Assembly: GCF_031598375.1 (NCBI RefSeq)
Contig: NZ_CP123872.1
Span: forward strand, 1,550,001 to 1,614,000
DNA length: 64,000 nt
From: Temperatibacter marinus
Lineage (GTDB): Bacteria; Pseudomonadota; Alphaproteobacteria; Sphingomonadales; Kordiimonadaceae
Direction: 5' to 3'
Shown here: one piece after another, positions 55,517-64,000 of the stretch
Numbering within the stretch: position 1 is the first letter of the stretch
How the letters are laid out: each line of letters starts with the position of its first letter
Program-made: the position numbers and the translations under genes
The notes under the pieces: generated by a model
Databases searched by the model: none
What the model saw: the letters and a program-made list of their open reading frames with translations, nothing else
Told to the model about the DNA's origin: nothing

Positions 55517-55978
55517 ATGAGAAATGAGCGTGAAAGAAAAGGGGGAGGCGGGCTCCGCCTTTTAAGAGTGGGGGAAAATATCCGTCACAGCCTTTCTTCT
55601 TTTCTAAGCCGGGGTGATGTATCCGTTGAGAGTTTATCCTCTGCTTCTATCACTGTCTCTGAAGTGCGTGTTAGCCCTGATCTTAGAAATGCGACGATTT
55701 TCTACATGCCACTAGGGGGGCGTGACTTAGAAGCTGTTGCTACAGGATTGAAAGAGGCGGCGCCAGAGATGCGTAAACATCTCTCAAAAACGGTTCATAT
55801 GAAATATATCCCAAATTTGAAATTCAAATTGGATGAAAGCTTTGATGAGGCTTCCCACATTGATGGATTGCTGCGCAATCCAAAAGTTCAAAGGGACCTA
55901 AAGTCATCAGATCTTTCTGAAAACGGAGGGTCTCCTGAAAGTACAGATTCTCCTGAGATTTCAGGTTCTGGCGAGTAG
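55517..55978 (+). CDS. rbfA: 30S ribosome-binding factor RbfA
   Basis: A 153-residue KH-type protein needed for late 16S maturation and cold adaptation. Conserved blocks are 'LRVGENIRHSLSSFL', 'SEVRVSPDLRNATIFYMPL', 'LSKTVHMKYIPNLKFKLDES' and 'IDGLL' (the third quoted in full at 20 residues). It has a Ser/Pro/Glu-rich tail. AAGGAC precedes the ATG; truB starts three bases after its stop. Confidence 0.95.
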   Translation: MRNERERKGGGGLRLLRVGENIRHSLSSFLSRGDVSVESLSSASITVSEVRVSPDLRNATIFYMPLGGRDLEAVATGLKEAAPEMRKHLSKTVHMKYIPNLKFKLDESFDEASHIDGLLRNPKVQRDLKSSDLSENGGSPESTDSPEISGSGE

Positions 55979-55981
55979 TTC

Positions 55982-56896
55982 ATGGGAAGAAAGCGCAAGG
56001 GTGAAAAGCTCGACGGTTGGATTATTATCGATAAAGCGCTGAACCTATCCAGTAGCCAGGTCGTTGGAAAAGTTCGCTGGTTAACCAAAGCTCAAAAAGC
56101 CGGACATGCAGGGACGTTAGACCCGCTTGCAACAGGTGTGCTGCCCATCGGACTTGGGGAAGCAACAAAAACGATGCCCTTCATCGTTGATGCCTCAAAA
56201 ACATATGAGTTTAAAATGAAGTGGGGATCTTCCACCACGACCGATGATCTTGAGGGCGAGGTTGTTGATGTCAGCGATGTCTTTCCTTCAAAAGCCGAGC
56301 TAGAAGCTCAGTTGCCTATTTTTACAGGTCTTATAAGTCAGACACCTCCCATCTATAGTGCAATTAAAGTAGATGGCAAAAGAGCCTATGATCTAGCACG
56401 GGCAGGGGAAGAGGTCGTCCTCAAAAGCCGTCTGGTTCAAATCGATTCGATACAAATCCTTTGTCATGATAGTGATTCGCTTGAAACACACCTGCGTGTT
56501 GAATGCGGAAAAGGAACATATATAAGGTCACTTGCGCGGGATATTGCTGAGAAATGCAGCTCTAGAGCGCATGTTTCTTATTTGCGGCGAACACGTGTGG
56601 GCCCTTTTCAGGAAAAAGATGCGATTTCGCTGGAAAAACTAGAAGAATTAAGCCATAGTGCGCCGGCTCAGAGCCTTCTGCTCTCGCTTATGACTGCACT
56701 GGACGACATCCCGGTGGTAGCCGTAAGTGGAAGTGAAGCGGAAGATTTATCTTTTGGTCGTCAGATCAAAGGAGAATTGCTTCAAGGTGCTGAGAGCGTG
56801 CAGGGCACAGTGATTTTGGTTTTTGATAACCGTCCAGTAGCAATTGCTGAGACAATCGAAACCGGGTTTCAGCCTCTGCGTGTCTTCAATATGTAA
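55982..56896 (+). CDS. truB: tRNA pseudouridine(55) synthase TruB
   Basis: A 304-residue enzyme making pseudouridine 55 in the T-loop. The motif '[22 protein letters not shown]' (quoted in part: [12 protein letters not shown]) carries the catalytic Asp; '[21 protein letters not shown]' (PPxYSAxKxxGxxxY) and '[13 protein letters not shown]' complete the family core. Coupled to rbfA with a two-base gap. Confidence 0.96.
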   Translation: MGRKRKGEKLDGWIIIDKALNLSSSQVVGKVRWLTKAQKAGHAGTLDPLATGVLPIGLGEATKTMPFIVDASKTYEFKMKWGSSTTTDDLEGEVVDVSDVFPSKAELEAQLPIFTGLISQTPPIYSAIKVDGKRAYDLARAGEEVVLKSRLVQIDSIQILCHDSDSLETHLRVECGKGTYIRSLARDIAEKCSSRAHVSYLRRTRVGPFQEKDAISLEKLEELSHSAPAQSLLLSLMTALDDIPVVAVSGSEAEDLSFGRQIKGELLQGAESVQGTVILVFDNRPVAIAETIETGFQPLRVFNM

Positions 56897-56918
56897 CGTT
56901 TTTAAAAAGGAGAAGACG

Positions 56919-57188
56919 ATGTCGATTACTGCTGAGCGTAAAGCTGAAGTTATTAAAGAGTATGCTGTAAAAGAAGGTGACACAGGATCACCAGAAGTAC
57001 AGGTTGCTATTCTGACAGATCGTATTGTTACACTGACAGATCACTTCAAGTCTCACAAAAAAGATAACCACTCTCGTCGTGGTCTTCTGAAAATGGTTAA
57101 CTCGCGCCGTAGCTTGCTTGATTATTTGAAGAAAAAAGACGAAGCACGTTACCAGAGCCTTATTAAGCGTCTGGGTCTACGTAAGTAA
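56919..57188 (+). CDS. rpsO: 30S ribosomal protein S15
   Basis: An 89-residue four-helix ribosomal protein, exact S15 length. '[17 protein letters not shown]', '[20 protein letters not shown]' and C-terminal 'LIKRLGLRK' are family hallmarks. AAAAGGAG lies upstream of ATG 56919. It ends in a strong terminator, with pnp downstream as usual. Confidence 0.98.
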   Translation: MSITAERKAEVIKEYAVKEGDTGSPEVQVAILTDRIVTLTDHFKSHKKDNHSRRGLLKMVNSRRSLLDYLKKKDEARYQSLIKRLGLRK

Positions 57189-57194
57189 TCTAAG

Positions 57195-57227
57195 ATAGGG
57201 TTGGTCTCATACCAGCCCTATTTTTTT
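57195..57227 (+). terminator. Rho-independent terminator after rpsO
   Basis: 10-bp stem ATAGGGTTGG/CCAGCCCTAT (one G-T pair), 7-nt loop, followed by a run of Ts, 6 bases after the stop. It separates rpsO from pnp. Confidence 0.9.
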
Positions 57228-57277
57228 AAGGGGAGTGGTCATGTCTCAGACACTCTATTGCCCCTAATTTTGTAAAT

Positions 57278-57297
57278 CACGGCAAGGGCCGTGTTTT
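57278..57297 (+). promoter_or_regulatory. Hairpin in the rpsO-pnp spacer
   Basis: CACGGC/GCCGTG perfect 6-bp stem with AAGG loop, followed by TTTT. It is a terminator-like element 124 bases upstream of the pnp start, consistent with attenuation or RNase III processing of the pnp leader. Confidence 0.5.
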
Positions 57298-57370
57298 ATT
57301 GATTCAGCAGGATGACGATCCGGTCGCCTGTGTAGTTTTGAAATGGTGTATTGTCATGGGGACAATGCAA

Positions 57371-57408
57371 GAAGTCGAAGAGTAGAGAAACTTTTATTTC
57401 GCGACTTC
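57371..57408 (+). promoter_or_regulatory. Stem-loop next to the pnp ribosome-binding site
   Basis: GAAGTCG (57371-57377) pairs perfectly with CGACTTC (57402-57408), with further inner pairing (AA/TT near the stem). It ends immediately before the GGAAGG Shine-Dalgarno region of pnp. In E. coli, PNPase autoregulates through an RNase III-cleaved leader stem; this could be the counterpart. Confidence 0.5.
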
Positions 57409-57420
57409 GGAAGGTTAAAT

Positions 57421-59604
57421 ATGTTTAATATTACAAGAGAAGAAATTCAATGGGGTGATAGCACCCTTGTTTTAGAAACTGGCCACGTTGCGCGCCAGGC
57501 AACCGGTGCTGTAATGGCATCTATGGGTGAGACCACAGTCCTTTGTACTGTTGTTGGTGCTCGCTCTCCAAAACCAGGTCAGGACTTTTTCCCTCTGACC
57601 GTTAACTATCAAGAAAAATTCTATGCTGCGGGTAAAATTCCTGGCGGCTATTTCAAGCGTGAAGGACGTCCGACTGAAGCAGAGACACTGATCTGCCGTT
57701 TGATTGACCGTCCTATCCGCCCTCTTTTTCCAGAAGGTTTCAAAAACGAAGTTCAGGTGATCTGTACGGTCGTTTCTTATGACGGTGAAAACCAACCTGA
57801 TGTTGTTGCTATGGTCGGCGCTTCTGCAGCCCTAACAATTTCGGGAATTCCATTCATGGGCCCAATCGGTTGTGCGCGGGTTGGATATAAAGATGGTGAA
57901 TATATTCTTAACCCAAGTAAGGAAGCACTAGAAGATAGTGAGCTTGATCTTGTTGTTTCTGGAACACATGACGCCGTTCTTATGGTTGAATCAGAAGCGA
58001 ATGAGCTTTCTGAAGATGTGATGCTAGGTGCAGTGGTTTATGGCCATGACCAGCAGCAAGCTGTCATCAATGGGATCATTAATCTTGCAGAAAAATGTGC
58101 CAAAGAACCTTGGGATCTTGCTGAGGCGCCAGAGTGGAAAGAAGAAAAAGCTGAGATTGCTAAAATCGGTGAAGCTGGCCTTCGTGATGCCTATGCTACT
58201 GTTGATAAAGTAGACCGTGTGGCTAAGATTTCTGCTGTTAAAGCCGATGTTGCCGCTGCCTTTGAAGCCCGTATCGCAGATGAGAACAGCCCAATGACAG
58301 GCGTGATCATGGGCGACTTGGTTAAGAAGCTTGAGAAAGATATTGTACGCGGTGATATCATTAAAACTGGTAAGCGTATTGATGGTCGTAAACTTGACGA
58401 TGTGCGTGACATTGAAGCACAAGCTGGTGTCCTTCCTCGTGCCCATGGTTCTGCCTTGTTTACACGGGGTGAAACACAGGGTCTTGTTGTCGCGACACTT
58501 GGAACTTCCGATGACGTTCAATATGTTGATAGTTTAGATGGCACTAATAAAAATGGTTTCATGCTTCACTATAACTTCCCTCCTTACTCTGTAGGTGAGT
58601 GTGGTCGTCTTGGTGGCGCAGGCCGTCGCGAAATTGGCCATGGTAAATTGGCATGGCGTGCTGTTCATGCAGTAATGCCTGAAGATGATAGCTTCCCTTA
58701 TACAATTCGCCTTGTTTCTGAAATCACAGAATCTAATGGGTCTTCTTCGATGGCATCTGTATGTGGTGCCTCCCTCGCTATGATGGATGCCGGTGTTCCA
58801 ATTAAACGCCCTGTCTCTGGTATTGCAATGGGTCTGATCAAAGAAGGCGATGATTTTGCTGTTCTTTCTGATATCCTAGGTGACGAAGATCATCTTGGTG
58901 ATATGGACTTTAAAGTTGCGGGCACCGAAAAGGGCCTGACAGCACTTCAGATGGATATTAAGATTACAGGTATTACACGAGAAATTATGGAAGTTGCTCT
59001 GGAGCAAGCTGGCCGTGGTCGCGGGTATATCCTTGATGAAATGAGCAAGGGCCTTTCCGGTACACGTACTGAAATGTCTGCTCATGCTCCTCGTATCGAA
59101 ACCATGAAAATTCCTGTGGACAAAATTCGTGAAGTGATTGGTACTGGCGGTAAAGTGATCCGTGAAATCGTTGAGCAAACTGGTGCTAAAGTGAGCATTG
59201 AAGACGATGGTACAATCAACATTGCTTCTTCAAATGCTGAAGAAATTGATGCAGCTAAAGCTTGGATTACAGGCATTGTTGCTGAACCAGAAGTGGGCGT
59301 TATCTACAAAGGTAAAGTAGTTCGCTTGATGGATTTTGGTGCCTTTGTGAACTTCATGGGGTCTAAAGATGGTCTTGTGCACATCTCTGAGCTTAAAGAA
59401 GAGCGCGTAGAGAATGTGACAGACGTTGTCAAAGAAGGCGACGAAGTTTACGTCAAGTGTCTTGAAATTGATCCTCGCGGAAAAGTACGTCTTTCTATGC
59501 GTGTGGTTGACCAAGAAACTGGTGAAACTGATCCGAATGCAGCGCCTCCAAAAGAAGCGCCTAAAGGTGGTGGAAAACGCGGTCCGCGTCGTCCACGTGA
59601 CTAA
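57421..59604 (+). CDS. pnp: Polyribonucleotide nucleotidyltransferase
   Basis: A 727-residue 3'-5' phosphorolytic exoribonuclease: two RNase PH domains (about 1-230 and 310-545, with '[19 protein letters not shown]' and '[20 protein letters not shown]'), KH domain ('[20 protein letters not shown]') and S1 domain (about 620-690), then a basic Gly-rich tail. Core enzyme of RNA decay. The ATG at 57421 gives the conserved '[12 protein letters not shown]' and follows GAAGG; the frame extends upstream to 57343 without family similarity. Confidence 0.98.
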   Translation: MFNITREEIQWGDSTLVLETGHVARQATGAVMASMGETTVLCTVVGARSPKPGQDFFPLTVNYQEKFYAAGKIPGGYFKREGRPTEAETLICRLIDRPIRPLFPEGFKNEVQVICTVVSYDGENQPDVVAMVGASAALTISGIPFMGPIGCARVGYKDGEYILNPSKEALEDSELDLVVSGTHDAVLMVESEANELSEDVMLGAVVYGHDQQQAVINGIINLAEKCAKEPWDLAEAPEWKEEKAEIAKIGEAGLRDAYATVDKVDRVAKISAVKADVAAAFEARIADENSPMTGVIMGDLVKKLEKDIVRGDIIKTGKRIDGRKLDDVRDIEAQAGVLPRAHGSALFTRGETQGLVVATLGTSDDVQYVDSLDGTNKNGFMLHYNFPPYSVGECGRLGGAGRREIGHGKLAWRAVHAVMPEDDSFPYTIRLVSEITESNGSSSMASVCGASLAMMDAGVPIKRPVSGIAMGLIKEGDDFAVLSDILGDEDHLGDMDFKVAGTEKGLTALQMDIKITGITREIMEVALEQAGRGRGYILDEMSKGLSGTRTEMSAHAPRIETMKIPVDKIREVIGTGGKVIREIVEQTGAKVSIEDDGTINIASSNAEEIDAAKAWITGIVAEPEVGVIYKGKVVRLMDFGAFVNFMGSKDGLVHISELKEERVENVTDVVKEGDEVYVKCLEIDPRGKVRLSMRVVDQETGETDPNAAPPKEAPKGGGKRGPRRPRD

Positions 59605-59611
59605 AAAGTTC

Positions 59612-59647
59612 GAAGAGCGGGGTGAGGCTTCAGCCCGCTCTTCACTT
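59612..59647 (+). terminator. Terminator hairpin after pnp
   Basis: 10-bp perfect stem GAAGAGCGGG/CCCGCTCTTC with a 12-nt loop, 8 bases after the stop. The T run is short (ACTTTAA), so termination may be partial. Confidence 0.7.
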
Positions 59648-59726
59648 TAATATGTACTAGTAATTCTTAGGTGTTTTTTCTCTATTGATAACAGGTGAAA
59701 CTGTTGCAAATCCTAAGAAATCGGGT

Positions 59727-59746
59727 TTATACATACAATGTATAAT
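59727..59746 (+). promoter_or_regulatory. Perfect palindrome overlapping a TATAAT -10 box
   Basis: TTATACAT and ATGTATAA flank ACA: an inverted repeat with 8-bp arms and no mismatch. The consensus -10 hexamer TATAAT (59741-59746) overlaps the right arm, 22 bases before the next ATG. No good -35 box is seen at the proper distance, fitting an operator that controls the promoter. Confidence 0.6.
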
Positions 59747-59767
59747 GGACCCATAAGGGAAGTGTAA

Positions 59768-61159
59768 ATGTCAATTATTGATCCGATCCGCTTAGGCGGT
59801 AAAGAAGTCTATCCTCTTATCGAAGGTGGTAAAGGTGTCTCAATTTCTACTGGAGCGAGTTCTGGTGCTTGGGCTGCAGCCGGCGGCATAGGAACTATTT
59901 CTGCCGTTATCGCAGATTGTTATGATGAGAATGGTGAAGTTATACCACACGAATATAAAGGCCGCACACGCAGAGAGCGCCATGATGAGATGGTGCAATA
60001 TTCGATTGATGGGACCATTGATCAAATTCGTAAAGCTTGGGAAATTTCCAAGGGTGAAGGCCTCATCAATATCAATATGTTATGGGAACTTGGTGGTGCT
60101 CAAAGAGCGCTTCATGGCATTTTAGAAAAAACTAAAGACATGGTGCACGGTGTTACATGCGGCGCCGGAATGCCTTTTAAACTTGGCGAGTTAGCGGCAA
60201 GTTATGGCGTGCATTATTACCCAATTATTTCTTCGGGTCGGGCATTTAAACTGCTGTGGATGCGTGCCTTTAAAAAATACGGCGACTTGCTTGGCGGCGT
60301 TGTGTATGAAGACCCATGGCGCGCTGGCGGTCATAATGGCTTGTCAAATGCAGAAGATCCCGAAGCGCCAGGTGATCCATATCCACGGGTGGTAGAGCTC
60401 AGAAAAATTATGGATAAATTTGGCCTACAGAATGTCCCCATTATTATGGCAGGCGGTGTATGGAAGCTTGATGAATGGAAGGATTGGATTAATAATCCTG
60501 AAGTTGGCAAGATTTCTTTCCAGTTTGGTACGCGACCTCTTCTAACAAAAGAAAGCCCTATTTCTGATAAATGGAAAGATCTTCTGCGTACCTTAAAAGA
60601 GGGCGATGTGTTGTTGCAAAATTTCTCTCCTACAGGCTTTTTCTCAAGTGCTGTGAAAAACAGTTTCCTTGGGGAACTTGTGGAGCGTGCTCAGCGTCAA
60701 ATTTCTTTCGCGAAATCACAGTGTGAAGAACATAATTCTTTGCTTGAAGTCGCGCGCAAGAAATTCTGGGTTAAAGGCGATGATAAAGCCGATGCCGAAA
60801 AATGGATTGCTGCTGGACACGATACAGCGATGAAAACACCTGATGACACACTCATTTTTGTAGGTGATGAGAAATCTGCTGAAATTCGAAAAGATCAAGC
60901 GGATTGTGTTGGATGTCTCAGTCAGTGCCGCTTTTCAAGCTGGGCAGATAACGAGAAGAATTCCACAGGACGTCTTGCTGATCCTCGCTCTTTCTGTATT
61001 CAGAAAACGCTTGACGATATTGCCCACGATGGCTCGGTTGATCATAACCTTGCCTTTGCCGGACATAATGCTTTCCGCTTTGCAACGGATCCTTTTTATT
61101 CGAACGGGTATACACCGTCAGTGAAGGAATTGTTCGATCGCATTAAAGAAGGCTTATAG
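59768..61159 (+). CDS. Nitronate monooxygenase / NAD(P)H-dependent flavin oxidoreductase-like protein
   Basis: A 463-residue FMN TIM-barrel protein related to 2-nitropropane dioxygenase. Visible are 'GGAQRALHG', the active-site-like 'RAGGHNGL' (His), 'IIMAGGVWKLDEW' (FMN phosphate loop) and 'FQFGTRPLLT'. The C-terminus has a cysteine cluster C-x2-C-x3-C ('CVGCLSQC') and a later Cys ('RSFC'), not part of the usual enzyme. Substrate unknown. GGGAAG precedes the ATG; a palindrome overlaps its promoter. Confidence 0.87.
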   Translation: MSIIDPIRLGGKEVYPLIEGGKGVSISTGASSGAWAAAGGIGTISAVIADCYDENGEVIPHEYKGRTRRERHDEMVQYSIDGTIDQIRKAWEISKGEGLININMLWELGGAQRALHGILEKTKDMVHGVTCGAGMPFKLGELAASYGVHYYPIISSGRAFKLLWMRAFKKYGDLLGGVVYEDPWRAGGHNGLSNAEDPEAPGDPYPRVVELRKIMDKFGLQNVPIIMAGGVWKLDEWKDWINNPEVGKISFQFGTRPLLTKESPISDKWKDLLRTLKEGDVLLQNFSPTGFFSSAVKNSFLGELVERAQRQISFAKSQCEEHNSLLEVARKKFWVKGDDKADAEKWIAAGHDTAMKTPDDTLIFVGDEKSAEIRKDQADCVGCLSQCRFSSWADNEKNSTGRLADPRSFCIQKTLDDIAHDGSVDHNLAFAGHNAFRFATDPFYSNGYTPSVKELFDRIKEGL

Positions 61160-61180
61160 GATTAAACCTATCAATGATTT

Positions 61181-61212
61181 GAGCGGCCCGATTTTGAGGC
61201 CGCTCTTTTTTT
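61181..61212 (+). terminator. Rho-independent terminator
   Basis: Perfect 8-bp stem GAGCGGCC/GGCCGCTC with a 9-nt loop, followed by TTTTTTT, 21 bases after the stop of the flavin oxidoreductase. Confidence 0.93.
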
Positions 61213-61239
61213 GTCCTCTATCTTTTTGCTAAGATCTAT

Positions 61240-61467
61240 TTACCTACGTCTCTTTTTTTTGCCTTTTGTCTTTTTTTCACCGCCCAGATCAATGCGGTTT
61301 AAAGGATATGTCACAAGCATGAGCAAAAGCCATACTCCAATAATCACAGAAAGCAATTCTCTTTGAGTGAGAGTGAAGACAAAAGCATGAATACCAACAG
61401 CTGTGGCAAATGCGATAACAAAGGATAGAATATATCTTAAAAAGCGTCTTTTTTGACCATTTGCCAT
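61240..61467 (-). CDS. Small two-TM membrane protein
   Basis: A 75-residue protein with two hydrophobic helices (about residues 11-32 and 38-55) and a Lys/Arg-rich C-terminal tail ('KKTKGKKKRRR'), giving a likely cytoplasmic basic end. No family recognised. It follows the tandem GNAT gene by ten bases, same strand, so it is the last gene of the SH3-GNAT set. Confidence 0.7.
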   Translation of the reverse strand: MANGQKRRFLRYILSFVIAFATAVGIHAFVFTLTQRELLSVIIGVWLLLMLVTYPLNRIDLGGEKKTKGKKKRRR

Positions 61468-61477
61468 AGTTACTTTC

Positions 61478-62416
61478 CTACAATTTTTTGCTCATATAGG
61501 TTACATCATCTTCCGGGTTTTCATTATAGGGATCACATTCCTTAAAGCCGAGAGACTGATAGAGCCTTACGGCAGGAGCAAGGCGCTTGAGACTGTCCAG
61601 GCGCATTGTATGATACCCGTAATTTTTTGCCCTGTTCATAATACAAATACTTAAAGCTTTTCCAATACCCGATTTTTGTACATTTGGTTTAACCCACAAT
61701 CTCTTCATCTCACAAATGGTAGGATCATGATCAAGGAGGGCCACAGCCCCGACCGGTTTTTTGTTTTGATAAGCAAGCAGTAAACAGCGGTATTTTGATG
61801 GAAAGGTTGCCATTTCCTCTGAAAAGCCCTGAAATTCTAGAGAAAGACCCGTTTGACTTTCAAGCCAGAGAGCATAATCCCTGAAAAACCCTTTCACGAG
61901 TGCAATTTCTCCAGCTGTTTCTACAGGGCTAATGTTAACAGGCGTTGGTGAATCGTTTTCATATTCCATATACACATTTGCTCGTTCGAAGTGGCTGTCG
62001 AACGGGAAGGGTTTATGATGAAACCCATGCTTTTCATAAAGATAGATTGCTGCCCGTAAAATGTCATTGCTCTCAAGATAGAGAGTGCGGCCTTTTAATT
62101 CATGAAAGCGTTTTATCACATGCTTGATCATAAGAGCACCAGCCCCTAATCCTTGTGCGGCAGGTGTAACGCCCATCTTAGAGAGCTCATAGAGGCCATT
62201 TCCTTGGTGCTTAAGAGAGATTGCGCCAACGATAGACTGCTGATCGAGTTGGGCAAAATAAATCTCTCCACCCTTATCGAGAATATGCTGTTCAGGATCA
62301 TTTAAGACAGTTTCATCAACTTCTTCAACACGAAAAAATTGAGTGAGCCATTCTAAATTGATCTGGGCAAAATCATTTCTATAGTCTGATGTGTAAGGGA
62401 TAATTTCTATACGCAT
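61478..62416 (-). CDS. Two-domain GNAT acetyltransferase
   Basis: A 312-residue protein made of two GNAT domains in tandem. Domain 1 (about 1-155) has 'AAQGLGAGALMIKH' (QGxGxG/A), and domain 2 (about 165-312) has 'VQKSGIGKALSICI' plus 'MRLDSLKRLAPAVRLYQSLGF'. Substrates unknown. The ATG at 62416 is chosen for AGGT six bases upstream; a TTG at 62431 would overlap the upstream gene by eight bases. Confidence 0.85.
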   Translation of the reverse strand: MRIEIIPYTSDYRNDFAQINLEWLTQFFRVEEVDETVLNDPEQHILDKGGEIYFAQLDQQSIVGAISLKHQGNGLYELSKMGVTPAAQGLGAGALMIKHVIKRFHELKGRTLYLESNDILRAAIYLYEKHGFHHKPFPFDSHFERANVYMEYENDSPTPVNISPVETAGEIALVKGFFRDYALWLESQTGLSLEFQGFSEEMATFPSKYRCLLLAYQNKKPVGAVALLDHDPTICEMKRLWVKPNVQKSGIGKALSICIMNRAKNYGYHTMRLDSLKRLAPAVRLYQSLGFKECDPYNENPEDDVTYMSKKL

Positions 62417-62423
62417 AACAAAC

Positions 62424-62945
62424 CTAATCAATGACTTCGTTTGGATAGACGCCGTACAAAGTCGAAGTTTTGGCCCATGCTTTTACATTGTCAATCTCAA
62501 GACGGCACCAAGAAGTGGCACATGAGAGGATGCGACCGATAACGCCCTTATCGGCAATTATAGCTTTTTCGCTGCCTAGTATGGGTTCTTTGGTCAAGCT
62601 ATGCCCATCTTTAGTGATCAATACTGTTCTTCTCCCTGACAAGACCTGTGTATGCATCCACCCAACGGTTCCGTCTAAGTCGCGAACTTTTCTCCATGGT
62701 CCATACTCGTCAATCACTTCGAGCGGGTAATATTTACGATGATAGACCCATTTGATTGGATAGTCCGTGCTAGGGCCCGTTCTCATATTGGCCACATTAT
62801 GGGCTATGGAGACGAATCGAGGAAGAGGGTATCCAGAAGCGCCTCTTTCTTGTGCGTGACTTGGATTAGAAGCAATAAACAGACTGAAAAATGTAAAAAT
62901 GACAGCGATATTTATTTGGAAGCAATTTTTTAAAGAAAAATCCAT
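62424..62945 (-). CDS. Exported SH3-domain protein
   Basis: A 173-residue protein with a signal peptide (about 1-31, ending SHA-QE) and two bacterial SH3-like segments ('VANMRTGPSTDYPIKWVY' and 'GVIGRILSCATSWCRLEID'). Such proteins bind peptidoglycan or protein partners in the periplasm. It lies 7 bases upstream of the tandem GNAT gene. The ATG at 62945 follows AGAGGAT; the frame is open to 62996. Confidence 0.86.
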   Translation of the reverse strand: MDFSLKNCFQINIAVIFTFFSLFIASNPSHAQERGASGYPLPRFVSIAHNVANMRTGPSTDYPIKWVYHRKYYPLEVIDEYGPWRKVRDLDGTVGWMHTQVLSGRRTVLITKDGHSLTKEPILGSEKAIIADKGVIGRILSCATSWCRLEIDNVKAWAKTSTLYGVYPNEVID

Positions 62946-63145
62946 TTTATCCTCTTTATCCAGGGCTTGGGCGTGCAACAATGTTTGCACCATCAAGCAC
63001 GATCTGCTAGAGACATCTAAACCAGTGGCTTAGAATGATCTTCTGTGAATAAGCATGTTATCATTGCGAATAAGGAAGAGAACATCAAGCCTTTTAATAG
63101 GATAATCGATAGGAATTTTTTCGGAATTCCTGAGGGTATGAGTAG

Positions 63146-64000
63146 ATGAATTCTTCACTTCAAAGACCAAAAGTTATTGTAACAAGAAGACTGCCTGATG
63201 TTGTTGAAACGCGCATGGCGGAACTTTTTGATGTGACTTTGAATTTAACGGATACACCCTATACTCGAGAGCAGTTGATTGAGGCCGTTCAGACTGCGGA
63301 TGTTCTAGTTCCGACAGTTACGGATAAAATCGATAGGCAGGTTATTGAGGCGGCAGGGCCGCAGCTTAAACTCATTGCTAATTTTGGGGCTGGTACCAAT
63401 CATATTGATATGAAAGCAATTGGCGAAAAGAAAATTCCTGTGACGAATACTCCAGGGGTTTTGACAAATGATACGGCTGACTTGGCCCTATCGCTGCTGC
63501 TTGCTGTCCCGCGACGCATTCTTGAGGGTGAAAAAATCCTCCGTGAAGGCAAGTGGACAGGCTGGACTCCAACCTTTTTGATGGGCCAAAGATTACAAGG
63601 CAAGCGCCTGGGTATTGTGGGCATGGGGCGCATCGGGCAGGCAGTCGCGAAACGTGCCAAGGCATTTGATATCGCTGTTCATTATCATAATAGAAGCCGC
63701 CTCCCTCAGGAAATTGAAGCAGATTTAGAGGCTACATTCTGGGCAGATCTAGATCAAATGATTGGACGTATGGATTTCATCTCCATTAACTGTCCTCTCA
63801 CGGAAGAGACACATCACCTTTTCAATCGTGAACGTCTCAAGAAGCTACAATCTCATGCGATTTTGATTAATACGGCACGCGGAGAGATTATTGATGAAGA
63901 AGCTCTTGCAGACATGCTTGAAATGAAGCGTATCGCAGGGGCAGGCCTTGATGTTTTTGAGCAAGAACCTGAGATCAACCCTAAGCTTTTGGAATTAGAT
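63146..64000 (+). CDS. D-2-hydroxyacid (glycerate-type) dehydrogenase, 3'-truncated
   Basis: 285 codons of a D-isomer-specific 2-hydroxyacid dehydrogenase, cut by the window end. The N-terminal catalytic domain includes 'LIANFGAGTNHIDMKA' and 'VTNTPGVLTNDTADLALSLL'. The NAD(P)-binding domain has 'GIVGMGRIGQAVAKRAKAF' (GxGxxG), and the catalytic Arg segment is 'NTARGEIIDEEAL'. It closely resembles glycerate/glyoxylate reductases of the D-glycerate dehydrogenase type. The catalytic His would be beyond the window. GAGGG lies about ten bases before the ATG. Confidence 0.93.
   Translation, partial: MNSSLQRPKVIVTRRLPDVVETRMAELFDVTLNLTDTPYTREQLIEAVQTADVLVPTVTDKIDRQVIEAAGPQLKLIANFGAGTNHIDMKAIGEKKIPVTNTPGVLTNDTADLALSLLLAVPRRILEGEKILREGKWTGWTPTFLMGQRLQGKRLGIVGMGRIGQAVAKRAKAFDIAVHYHNRSRLPQEIEADLEATFWADLDQMIGRMDFISINCPLTEETHHLFNRERLKKLQSHAILINTARGEIIDEEALADMLEMKRIAGAGLDVFEQEPEINPKLLELD

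Noticed and set aside
58024-58521. A 165-codon frame on the minus strand within pnp
   Set aside because: It lies opposite strongly conserved PNPase codons, has low-complexity composition unlike a protein and no ribosome-binding site.
1-64000. Search for tRNA/rRNA genes, prophage, insertion sequences and defence systems
   Set aside because: All intergenic spaces are under 300 bases and contain no cloverleaf-like or rRNA-like sequence that I can recognise, and no transposase, integrase, toxin-antitoxin or nuclease-methylase genes are seen.

Overview
The window looks like chromosomal core from a marine-type alphaproteobacterium of moderate to low GC. The evidence is the alphaproteobacterial gene orders tsaB-rimI-...-fur-plsC-miaB-phoH-ybeY-corC-lnt-xre and trmB-rimP-nusA-ylxR-infB-rbfA-truB-rpsO-pnp, together with a MucR regulator, a DUF3126 protein and a YlxR/L7Ae-type fusion. 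A Kordiimonadales/Emcibacterales-like lineage is a guess from general feel, not a demonstrated placement. I see no rRNA, tRNA, CRISPR array, insertion sequence, prophage or plasmid genes, and no gene-free stretch longer than 300 bases. Both ends cut a gene: a PfkB sugar/nucleoside kinase on the left and a D-2-hydroxyacid dehydrogenase on the right.

Layout. 1-7 kb: PfkB kinase, GNAT, then a leftward group rsmB, rpe, heparinase-like, purH. 7-16.7 kb: envelope and membrane genes (hotdog protein, AmpG-like permease, OlsB-like acyltransferase, HPt, DUF3253, triple-FKBP lipoprotein, FemAB-like transferase, ZIP-like membrane protein, SDR, AI-2E permease). 16.8-25 kb: small unknown protein, PlsC, PilZ, BaiN-type flavoprotein, chemoreceptor, class A PBP with a lysine-rich tail, then the leftward SCO1-YcgN-YgjP-like set. 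26-31.5 kb: ankyrin protein and a signalling cluster with a LapG-like protease, a degenerate EAL protein, a degenerate HD-GYP receptor and an HPt protein. 31.7-39.9 kb: DUF3126, omega-aminotransferase, TetR, Nfu, polysaccharide deacetylase, RutE-like reductase, tsaB-rimI, MucR, Fur, PlsC. 40-46.5 kb: miaB, phoH, ybeY, corC, lnt, XRE. 46.5-49 kb: an M1 aminopeptidase lipoprotein on the opposite strand. 49-59.6 kb: trmB and the rimP-to-pnp translation and RNA-decay block. 59.7-64 kb: nitronate-monooxygenase-like enzyme, small membrane protein, tandem GNAT, SH3 protein, hydroxyacid dehydrogenase.

How it works together: most genes serve translation and RNA processing, or building and remodelling the envelope. 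The least ordinary part is 26.8-31.5 kb, where a LapG-type periplasmic protease gene, an EAL-like protein without catalytic signatures, a membrane HD-GYP-like protein that has lost its HD pair, and an HPt protein lie together. This suggests a c-di-GMP-sensing or protein-interaction module without its own turnover activity. Regulatory DNA of interest includes two TetR-like palindromes (33.4 kb), a perfect palindrome overlapping a TATAAT box (59.7 kb), a palindrome before mucR (38.0 kb) and hairpin-rich leaders before rimP and pnp.
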